Shown here one piece after another: positions 57,696-64,000 of a stretch of 64,000 nucleotides of DNA. A program made the position numbers and the translations under genes. Every line of letters begins with the position of its first letter. Within the stretch, counting starts at the first letter, position 1. Source of the DNA: Nonomuraea polychroma (GTDB taxonomy: Bacteria; Actinomycetota; Actinomycetes; Streptosporangiales; Streptosporangiaceae); NCBI RefSeq assembly GCF_004011505.1, contig NZ_SAUN01000001.1, positions 4,402,001-4,466,000 on the forward strand, given 5' to 3'. Below the pieces are notes generated by a model. That model made no database searches, was not told where the DNA came from, and saw only the letters and a program-made list of their open reading frames with translations.

Positions 57696-57716
57696 CGATC
57701 CTGTTCCGTCCCAGAA

Positions 57717-57747
57717 CCGGGCGGCCGTCCCTCCGGCGGCCGCCCGG
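57717..57747. terminator. Bidirectional terminator hairpin
   Basis: CCGGGCGGCCG (57717-57727) and CGGCCGCCCGG (57737-57747) form an 11-bp perfect stem with a 9-nt loop, between the converging methyltransferase and glycosyltransferase genes. Confidence 0.8.
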
Positions 57748-57754
57748 CAGCGCC

Positions 57755-58876
57755 TCAGGGGAGATCAACGCGGGTGGAAGCCGGTCGGCGTGCGCTTCGG
57801 GATCGCAGCACCCGCCAGTAGACCTGCTCGTAGGCGGCCGCCATGGTCTCGGCGCTGAAGTACTGCTCCACATGCTTCCTGCACGCGTGCGGGTCGATCC
57901 GCTCGATCGCCTGGATCGCCTCGGGCAGCTGGGCGGCGCTGTGCAGGACGAAGCCGGTGCGGCCGTCGGCCACGACCTCCGGCACCGCTCCCCTGCCGAG
58001 GGCCACGACGGGGGTGCCGCAGGCCATGGCCTCGATGAGCACCATGCCGAACGGCTCTTCCCAGTGGATGGGGAAGAGCAGGCAGCGGGCGGCGGCGAGC
58101 AGCTCGCGTTTGCGGCCGGCGTCGGCCTCGCCGATGTAGGTGGCGTCCGGGCCGAGCCGGGGCCGGATGTAGGTGTCGAAGCAGGCGTGTTCGGTCGGTT
58201 CGGTGAGCTTGCCGGCGAGGATGATGTTGCGGCCCGCCGCGCGGGCGGCGTCGATGGCGAGATGGGCGCCCTTGTACGGGTGGAACCGGCCCAGCCACAA
58301 CACCCACTCCTCCTTGTCGGGCCGGAAGGGGTAGGTGTCGACGTCGAGGGCGTTGTGGACGGTGGCGACCCAGTCGAGACCGGGCGCGTTCCGCCGCTGA
58401 GCGTCGGAAATGGCCACCAGGGAGATGTCGGCGCCCAGCTCCCGGTAGCAGGCTCCCAGCTCGCCGTCCGCGGGGCCGTGGCAGGTGACGACGGTCGGCA
58501 CGGCGCGGCAGGCCGCAGTCAGGGGGCCGGCCAGCGAGTGGTCGTGCACGATGTCGGCGTCCAGCCCGGCGAGCAGGCGGCGGGCGCGGGCCGCGTGCAG
58601 GAGCTCGGGCAGTGGGTCGCCGATCCGCTCGGACGGCGGCCGCGAGTAGGTGGACAGGAACCTCGCCGGCGCCGTGGTGCGGCCGGCGCCGATGAGGGTC
58701 ACCTGGTGGCCGCGCCGGTCCAGCCCGTTGACCAGGCTGGCGAGCATCTCCTCGATGCCGCCGTACGCCCGGGGCGGCACGTCCTGCCAGGGCGGGGCGA
58801 TCATGGCGATGTGCAGCCGGCCGCCCGGCCGCAGGCTCGGCTGGGCCCTCTCCAGGTTGGCGTCGGTGGCGATCAC
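57755..58876 (-). CDS. GT4 family glycosyltransferase
   Basis: A 373-residue GT-B glycosyltransferase. The N-terminal domain reads HIAMIAPPWQDVPPRAYGGIE, with ADIVHDHSLAGPLTAACRAV and WVATVHNALDVDTYPF; the C-terminal domain has VLWLGRFHPYKGAHLAIDAA, the donor-site run RCLLFPIHWEEPFGMVLIEAMACGTPVVALGRGAVPEV in pieces, with the EX7E motif around EPFGMVLIE. It transfers a sugar from an NDP-sugar. The GTG at 58876 overlaps the upstream debranching-enzyme stop as GTGA, so the two are coupled. Together they suggest synthesis and trimming of an alpha-glucan or glucoside; this is inference. Confidence 0.88.
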   Translation of the reverse strand: MIATDANLERAQPSLRPGGRLHIAMIAPPWQDVPPRAYGGIEEMLASLVNGLDRRGHQVTLIGAGRTTAPARFLSTYSRPPSERIGDPLPELLHAARARRLLAGLDADIVHDHSLAGPLTAACRAVPTVVTCHGPADGELGACYRELGADISLVAISDAQRRNAPGLDWVATVHNALDVDTYPFRPDKEEWVLWLGRFHPYKGAHLAIDAARAAGRNIILAGKLTEPTEHACFDTYIRPRLGPDATYIGEADAGRKRELLAAARCLLFPIHWEEPFGMVLIEAMACGTPVVALGRGAVPEVVADGRTGFVLHSAAQLPEAIQAIERIDPHACRKHVEQYFSAETMAAAYEQVYWRVLRSRSARRPASTRVDLP

Positions 58877-61050
58877 GGCGTCGCCAGCCCGTAGGTGCGG
58901 TCGGCCACGCCGGACCGGCAGGCGCCGCTGATCGGCGAGCGTGGTTCGGTGTGCAGTTCGAGGCCCTCCGGCAGGCCCGACACGACGGCCGTGCTCCCGT
59001 CCCTGCCGACGCCGACGGTGATCCGTGCGCCTGCCACGGGCAGGTCCGCGATCTGCAGTTCGCCGAACCCGTCCGGCAGGGCCGGGACGATCCAGATCTT
59101 CCCGTACGGCACCCAGGGGTCCAGCCGCAGCAGCGTACGCAGGATGTGGATGGGGGCGGCGGCCGCCCACGCCTGCGGCGAGCAGGAGGTCGGGTACGGG
59201 ATGGGCTCGATGAACTCCGCCCGGTCGAAGCCGCAGAACAGCTCAGGCAGCCGGCCGCCGAACGCCTGCCCGACGGCCAGCAGCCCCATCGCGATCCGCT
59301 GGGACTCCTCGATGAAGCCGTACCTCATCAGCCCGGCCGCGATGATCGCGTTGTCGTGGGGCCACACCGACCCGTTGTGGTAGCTCATCGGGTTGTACGC
59401 CCCCATCGACGTGGCCAGCGTGCGCACCCCGTAGCCGGTGAACATCTCGTCCGACAGCAGATGCGCGGCCACGGAGGCCGCCTTGTCCTCGTCGACGATG
59501 CCGCTCCACAGGCAGTGGCCCATGTTGGAGCCGAGGCCGTCGATGGGCCGGCCCCTGCCGTCCAGGCCCAGCGCGTAATAGCCGGGGCCGGGCAGCCAGA
59601 AGCGCTCGTTGAAGGCCCGCCTGATGTCCATGGCACGTTCCACGCAGCGCCGCTCGGTCGCGTCGTCGCCCTGCTCGTGGGCGAAGTGGGCGCGCGCGAG
59701 GTAGGCGGCATAGACGTAGCCCTGCGCCTCGGCCAGGGCGATGGGCGGGCGGGCGATGGTCCCGTCGCTGAAGGTGATGCCGTCGAAGGAGTCCTTCCAC
59801 CCCTGGTTGATCAGCCCGCGGTCGGTCTTGCGGCAGTACCACAGCAGCCCGTCGGGTCCGCCGTACTCCTCGATCCAGGTCAGCGCGGCGTCGGCGTGGG
59901 GCAGCAGTTCCTCGACGGCCTCGGTGTGCAGGCCCCACCGGCGCAGCTCGCCGAGCAGCATGACGAACAAGGGCGTCGCGTCGACCGAGCCGTAATAGGC
60001 CTGGCCGCCGTACGGCGACGCGCCCTTCTGCACGCCGTAGCGCAGCTCGTGCAGGATCTTCCCCGGCTCCTCCTCGGAGAGGGGATCGACTTCGGTGCCC
60101 TGCAGCCGGGCCAGCCGGCGCAGCGTGCCCAAGGCCAGCGACTGGTCGAGCGGCAGCGCCATCCAGGAGGTGAGCAGCGAGTCGCGGCCGAACAACGTCA
60201 TGAACCACGGCGCCCCGGCGGCGATCGCCGGCGGCTCCTCCGGATGGCGCCGGTCGAACAGCCGCAGGCTGCCCAGGTCCTCCCTGGATCGGATCATGAC
60301 CTGGACGAGGTCGGCGTTCGTGCTGGTCAGAACCGGGCTGTTGCGGGTCCACGCGGCCAGGCGGCGGGCCGGCTCGGCGTGCTCGATCGAGTGGTCCGCG
60401 GGGAACCACGCGGAGGTCTCCACACCCTCGACGATCGGATTGACCACGAGCTTCGTCCGCCACTCCTGCCGAGGGGGGACCACCAGGTGGAAGGTGAGCA
60501 ATCCCGGCGTGGCCACCACCGGCGTGCCGGGCGACTCGGCCACGATCCGGGCGCCGCGTGCCCGGCCGGCGGAGAACACCTCCAGTCCCGACTCGCTCGG
60601 GTTCATCTCCACATCGGTGACCGGCCGGACCCGTTCGGCCTTCACCTCGAAGAGATCGGCCACGTCGGAGCCCACGTGGACGGTCACCACGCACCCTGCC
60701 GGCTCCTCCGACATGTTGCGCAACACCAGGTCCTCACGCAGCCCGCCGCCGACGTAGCGGTCCCGTACGACCAGCAGCGTGCTCTCCACCGCGCCCGGCC
60801 GCGGCCGGGCCTTGCCCACGAACGTGGCGTGGTACGGCGCGACCGAGATCGTCTGCAGCGGCTCCACGGGGTGGTCGTCCACCCTCAGCATCCACTGTGA
60901 CAACAGGCGCGTGTCGGCATGGTAGACGCCCTGCGCGGCGCCGGGCACGATGTCGCCGCCACGCTGACTCAGGCAGAACGAGCCGCCCTCCACCAGCGTG
61001 ACCGTCTCTCCCAATGCCCCCGGTTGCCCCTCGAAAGTCCACGCACTCAT
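58873..61050 (-). CDS. Amylo-alpha-1,6-glucosidase-type debranching glycosidase
   Basis: A 725-residue protein. The N-terminal beta-sandwich (GDE_N-like) has TLVEGGSFCLSQRGGDIVPG, GVYHADTRLLSQWMLRVDD; the C-terminal (alpha/alpha)6 barrel has PWFMTLFGRDSLLTSWMALP, LINQGWKDSFDGITFSDG, YHNGSVWPHDNAIIAAGLMR and CSPQAWAAAAPI. This is the bacterial amylo-alpha-1,6-glucosidase family, acting on alpha-glucan branches or related glucosides. No signal peptide. ATG at 61050 has GAGGGGG 8 nt upstream. The stop overlaps the GT4 start. It is not in the same family as GH13 debranching enzymes such as GlgX. Confidence 0.87.
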   Translation of the reverse strand: MSAWTFEGQPGALGETVTLVEGGSFCLSQRGGDIVPGAAQGVYHADTRLLSQWMLRVDDHPVEPLQTISVAPYHATFVGKARPRPGAVESTLLVVRDRYVGGGLREDLVLRNMSEEPAGCVVTVHVGSDVADLFEVKAERVRPVTDVEMNPSESGLEVFSAGRARGARIVAESPGTPVVATPGLLTFHLVVPPRQEWRTKLVVNPIVEGVETSAWFPADHSIEHAEPARRLAAWTRNSPVLTSTNADLVQVMIRSREDLGSLRLFDRRHPEEPPAIAAGAPWFMTLFGRDSLLTSWMALPLDQSLALGTLRRLARLQGTEVDPLSEEEPGKILHELRYGVQKGASPYGGQAYYGSVDATPLFVMLLGELRRWGLHTEAVEELLPHADAALTWIEEYGGPDGLLWYCRKTDRGLINQGWKDSFDGITFSDGTIARPPIALAEAQGYVYAAYLARAHFAHEQGDDATERRCVERAMDIRRAFNERFWLPGPGYYALGLDGRGRPIDGLGSNMGHCLWSGIVDEDKAASVAAHLLSDEMFTGYGVRTLATSMGAYNPMSYHNGSVWPHDNAIIAAGLMRYGFIEESQRIAMGLLAVGQAFGGRLPELFCGFDRAEFIEPIPYPTSCSPQAWAAAAPIHILRTLLRLDPWVPYGKIWIVPALPDGFGELQIADLPVAGARITVGVGRDGSTAVVSGLPEGLELHTEPRSPISGACRSGVADRTYGLATP

Positions 61051-61198
61051 GGACGTGCCCCCTCGCTGCTCCCCCTTCCGGTACATGCCCGCAGCGTGCC
61101 GTCTAACGCCATGACCGGGTGAGCGGCGGCGCGCATCAGACGCGGAACGGCGGCGACCCCGGTGCACCTCGATCATGAGTGTGTCAAATTCCGGTATT

Positions 61199-61405
61199 CA
61201 GGAGTACATGAGCTACACCGAGGAAGCCGCTGCCCGCTCGGGCGAGCCGTGGGGCATCGCGGCCGTCGCCCCTCGCTCGGCGGCCACCGTCGAGGCGATG
61301 CGCGCCCAGGACTGCCTGTACACGGTGACCGACCGGGCGCCCGGGCCGCTGCGTCCGCGTGTGGCCGGCGCGATCGTCGAGGTCGTGCCCGCCACCACCC
61401 CCGGC
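61199..61405 (+). pseudogene. Internal remnant of a mannitol dehydrogenase-type gene
   Basis: The plus strand encodes YMSYTEEAAARSGEPWGIAA, then PRSAATVEAMRAQDCLYTV, and GAIVEVVPAT. This matches the N-terminal part of mannitol/fructuronate dehydrogenases (YTEDAARATGDWGI, RSATVADALAAQDGLYTL). The cofactor-binding first strand and the last 350-400 residues are absent. An ATG at 61175 opens the frame but does not restore the domain. It is a fragment trapped between two minus-strand genes. Confidence 0.7.
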
Positions 61406-61444
61406 GATCAGCGGGGAGGTGTCGGCGGCTCTCGGGCTGCAGGC

Positions 61445-62152
61445 TCAGCAGCCGGACAGCACCAGCTCCACGAACCGCTCCGGCTGCTCCAGGTGCAGGA
61501 AATGCCCGGCCTCCGGCCACACGACGGTCCTGGAGTGCGGATGCGCCGGCAGCCCGGCCTCCCACCGCGCGGCCTGCGGCACGTTGTGCACGGCGAGCAC
61601 CGGGCAGATCCGCCTGGCCAGATACCGCTCCGACCGCCGCCGCACCCCGAAGGACTCCGGCAGCGTGTACATCCCGGCGTAGCACTCGGCCAGCACGTGC
61701 CCCGGCGTGGCCAGCAGTTGCTCCCTCACCGCCACGGGCAGCGGCCCGAGCTGCCGCGACGCGGCCGCCGCGCCGTCCGCCCGCAGCGCGGCCAGGCGGC
61801 CGGGGATGAGCCGCTCCTCGGCCTCGTCGGCCCCGTAGGCCGGGGCGACGACGACCATCGCGCGGACCGCCGAGGGGTGCTCGACGGCCAGCGCGGTGAC
61901 GACCTGGGCGCCCATCGAGTGCCCGACGGCCACCACCGGCTCCTCGATCAGCGGCAGCAGATCGCCGGCCAGATCGGCGGGGGTGTACCCGGCCGCCGGA
62001 GCGGGGGACTTGCCGTGGCCGCGCAGGTCCACGGCGATCACGCGGCGCGCGCCGAAGTCGAGCGTGTCCCACACCCGGTGGTCGCCGCCCCAGCCGTGCA
62101 CCAGGAGCAGCGGCGGGCCGGCGGACCCGCGCGTCTGGACGTGCAGCCGCAT
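61445..62152 (-). CDS. Alpha/beta hydrolase
   Basis: A 235-residue hydrolase. The core motifs are LLLVHGWGGDHRVWD (oxyanion), nucleophile Ser in VVAVGHSMGAQVVTALA and the C-terminal His in WPEAGHFLHLEQPERFVELV. ADLRGHGKS is read as VIAVDLRGHGKSPAP. The lid is short. The reaction, likely esterase or lactonase, is unknown. ATG at 62152 lies 5 bp after the stop of the upstream secreted enzyme, and its ribosome-binding site (GGAGG) is inside that gene's last codons, so the two are translationally coupled. Confidence 0.87.
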   Translation of the reverse strand: MRLHVQTRGSAGPPLLLVHGWGGDHRVWDTLDFGARRVIAVDLRGHGKSPAPAAGYTPADLAGDLLPLIEEPVVAVGHSMGAQVVTALAVEHPSAVRAMVVVAPAYGADEAEERLIPGRLAALRADGAAAASRQLGPLPVAVREQLLATPGHVLAECYAGMYTLPESFGVRRRSERYLARRICPVLAVHNVPQAARWEAGLPAHPHSRTVVWPEAGHFLHLEQPERFVELVLSGC

Positions 62153-62157
62153 GATCG

Positions 62158-64000
62158 TCAGTCCTCCAGGTAGAGGACCACGGTGCTGAGCGGTTCGACC
62201 TCGATCGAGCCGCCGAGCCTGACCTGCCGGCCGGTGGCCAGGTCGCGGGCCGTGCCGGGACCGGTGGTGTAGAGGCGGCGGGTGCGCCCGCTGTCGGTGT
62301 TCATGCCGATCAGGTACCGGCCGTAGGAGCAGCGGTAGAACTGCGCCTTGCCCACGAAGAGCTTCTCGACGCCGGGGAAGTCCACGCCGAGCGCCGGGTC
62401 GGGCACGTCGGCGGGGTGCGGCGCGACTTTGAGCACCTCGCCCGCGAAGGCCTGGTGCAGCTCGGGGCGGGGCGGCGGGAACCCGCCGGGCGGGATGTGG
62501 GAGGCGGCCGGATCGTTGATGGCGAAATTGAAGCAGAGCCAGTCCTGCTCGGTCCAGGTCTCGCCGGTCGGGGTGACGGAGCACTGCTGGCGCAGGGTGG
62601 CGACCCGGTGGGTGTCGGGGGTGATGTGGTGGACCCGGGCCAGGTTGTTCACGGCCTGCCGGGCCCGCCAGTAGAGGGAGGCGTAGAGGATCTCCTTTCC
62701 GTTCTTGATGGCGACGACGCCGTTCTCCTCGTCGGAGAAGACGAAGGAGGGCGCGTCCCAGTCCATCGGGAACGCCTGCGGCCGGGCCGGGTGGGCGGTG
62801 AAGGCGGGCCAGTCCCGCAGGAGCAGGCGCAGGGCCGCCACCCCGACCCGCGACCACGAGTGGGTCTCCAGCAGGTCGAGAGCGCCGAAGAACTGGTTGT
62901 CGGCGACCATGCGCTGGCCGCGGCCCACGAGGGCGGGATCGTCGAAGACCGCGGAGGCCATGAGCGGGTGTCCGTCCCAGTCCACCCGCTGGGCGTAGGC
63001 GACGACGCCCGGATAGTGGTCGTCGCGCCAGCCGACCGCCGCCTCCAGGCGCATGGTGCGGTAGCCGTCGTTGTCGACCTCGGGGTAGCGGAACACCGCC
63101 CGCGCGTTGATCATCTTGACCAGGTGCGCCTCGAGCTCGGGATCCTCGACCCCGTCGAAGCGGGTGACCGCCTCATACAGCTGCACCAGCCAGCAGGTGA
63201 CCTCGCCGTAGCTGCCGACGTACCCCAGCTCCTTGGTCAGCCCCTTGCGCGTGGCCTGGTAGAAGTGCTCGCCCAGCGGCTTGCTCGGGACGCCGGAGGC
63301 GTCCTCCCTGCCGAGGAACGGCTTGAGACCGACGGCCTGGTGGATGTAGTCGCGGGCCTTCTCCTCGGTCAGCGGCGCCTTGCCCGGGTCGATCAGCATC
63401 AGGCCGCGGTTGCAGCGGTAGATGCCGAGCGCGCAGATCTGGACCTGGTTGCTGTAGTGCGGCATGTGCTGACGCCAGTACGCGATGGACTCGGCCATCA
63501 TCGTCGTGTACGCGTCCCGGCGGACCGGCAGGTCTCCCTGGTCCGGCTCGGTGGCCCCGTCCAGAGGCGTGACCTCGACGTGGTCGAACCAGGCGGTGCC
63601 GCCGCCCTGGACCCGCACGTCCAGCCGGAGCTCGGTCGCGGTGGCGGGAGTGGCCAGCTCGGTGCTGATCTGGCTCCAGTCGTTCGTGCCGGTGGGGGCG
63701 AAGACCCTCTGGTCGGTGCCGACGATCTTCCCGGCGGGGTCGTAGAAGAGCACATTGAGGTACGCGCCGGGGGCGGCGACGTTCTCGGTCCTGACCCAGA
63801 CGCTGTAGCGGTGTTCGCCCTGGCCGATCAGCGTGCGGTTCTGGGAGCTGGTCCACCCTGCCACGGCGCCCGCGGCGGCGGCGACCTTGACCGAGCGGGA
63901 GCCGCTGCGCTTGACGGTGTCGTCCCAGAGCCAGGTGGCCGTGCCGGCCCATCGGGCGGTCGTCCAGCCGGCCGGAGCCGTGCCGCCGCGCTCGAACCCG
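62158..64000 (-). CDS. Secreted carbohydrate-active enzyme, partial (5' end outside window)
   Basis: At least 613 residues; the frame stays open to the end of the window, so the start is missing. The N-terminal part seen (WTTARWAGTATWLWDDTVK, YSVWVRTENVAAPGAYLNV, GGTAWFDHVEVTPLDG) is a CBM4/9- or CBM6-like beta-sandwich. The following large domain begins AYTTMMAESIAYWRQHMP and is alpha-rich with many Trp and Tyr (WLVQLYEAVTRFDGVED, DNDGYRTMRLEAAVGWRDD, RYLIGMNTDSGRTRRL). I do not recognise the catalytic family; a polysaccharide lyase or glycosidase with an (alpha/alpha) toroid is plausible. The end ESVEVEPLSTVVLYLED-like closes a C-terminal beta-domain. Confidence 0.68.
   Translation of the reverse strand, partial: GFERGGTAPAGWTTARWAGTATWLWDDTVKRSGSRSVKVAAAAGAVAGWTSSQNRTLIGQGEHRYSVWVRTENVAAPGAYLNVLFYDPAGKIVGTDQRVFAPTGTNDWSQISTELATPATATELRLDVRVQGGGTAWFDHVEVTPLDGATEPDQGDLPVRRDAYTTMMAESIAYWRQHMPHYSNQVQICALGIYRCNRGLMLIDPGKAPLTEEKARDYIHQAVGLKPFLGREDASGVPSKPLGEHFYQATRKGLTKELGYVGSYGEVTCWLVQLYEAVTRFDGVEDPELEAHLVKMINARAVFRYPEVDNDGYRTMRLEAAVGWRDDHYPGVVAYAQRVDWDGHPLMASAVFDDPALVGRGQRMVADNQFFGALDLLETHSWSRVGVAALRLLLRDWPAFTAHPARPQAFPMDWDAPSFVFSDEENGVVAIKNGKEILYASLYWRARQAVNNLARVHHITPDTHRVATLRQQCSVTPTGETWTEQDWLCFNFAINDPAASHIPPGGFPPPRPELHQAFAGEVLKVAPHPADVPDPALGVDFPGVEKLFVGKAQFYRCSYGRYLIGMNTDSGRTRRLYTTGPGTARDLATGRQVRLGGSIEVEPLSTVVLYLED

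Noticed and set aside
1..64000. tRNA genes, CRISPR arrays, insertion sequences, prophage genes, replication origin
   Set aside because: I looked for T-loop motifs, spaced identical repeats, transposase DDE or serine-recombinase motifs, phage structural proteins and DnaA-box clusters, and found none.

Overview
The window is high-GC DNA, roughly 70% by eye, with dense GTG/TTG starts, a single Lsr2 gene, AfsR-type and MmyB-type regulators, a DUF574 methyltransferase, a CtpI-like double P-type ATPase and rare TTA codons. This points to a filamentous actinomycete. Streptosporangiaceae (for example Nonomuraea) is the best guess from gene content, but that is inference. I see no tRNA, rRNA, CRISPR array, transposase or phage gene. 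The region looks like accessory chromosome: short operons, many single genes, secreted polysaccharide-active enzymes and several gene remnants.

Layout. 0-13 kb: DUF4386 membrane protein, AfsR-type STAND regulator, DUF4142 lipoprotein, MarR regulator, AI-2E-type membrane protein, FkbM methyltransferase, a secreted BspA-type leucine-rich protein with a CBM42-like tail, a signal-peptidase-like lipoprotein lacking both catalytic residues, and small membrane and DinB proteins. 13-18 kb: lsr2, a truncated corA, then a three-gene minus-strand cassette: QQQG-repeat protein, small helical protein and cytoplasmic-looking subtilase. This cassette is the best candidate for an undescribed system. 18-27 kb: MmyB-type regulator, a GNAT-aminotransferase fusion overlapping a CdsA-like membrane enzyme, a 2'-5' RNA ligase-like protein, a pentapeptide-DinB fusion, a secreted RCC1 protein, a BON-SRPBCC protein and a frameshifted SDR. 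27-39 kb: secreted pectate lyase under a palindrome-controlled promoter, a RibD-type reductase, an FAD monooxygenase, a LysR/YeiH divergent pair, an amidohydrolase and a GH95 fucosidase carrying a TTA codon. 39-49 kb: TetR and the giant ATPase, methyltransferases, a HAD phosphatase, an anti-anti-sigma factor, a threonine aldolase and an SDR. 49-58 kb: SpoIIE-type phosphatase, DUF5666-like secreted protein, a NarL-type two-component pair whose regulator start is tandemly triplicated, an ECF41 sigma factor and a methyltransferase. 58-64 kb: a minus-strand carbohydrate operon (partial secreted enzyme and alpha/beta hydrolase, then a debranching glucosidase and a GT4 glycosyltransferase).

Recurring themes. 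Many genes lack a Shine-Dalgarno sequence but carry a -10 hexamer 6-7 nt before the start codon, so they are probably leaderless. TTA codons lie near the 5' end of GH95, FkbM and the GNAT-aminotransferase fusion, and early in the AfsR regulator, suggesting bldA-type developmental control. Remnants of corA, a mannitol dehydrogenase, a PhoX phosphatase and others lie in intergenic spaces, indicating ongoing gene loss. Starts were chosen by ribosome-binding site, -10 geometry or overlap with the upstream gene. All functions are assigned by reading motifs, not by database search.
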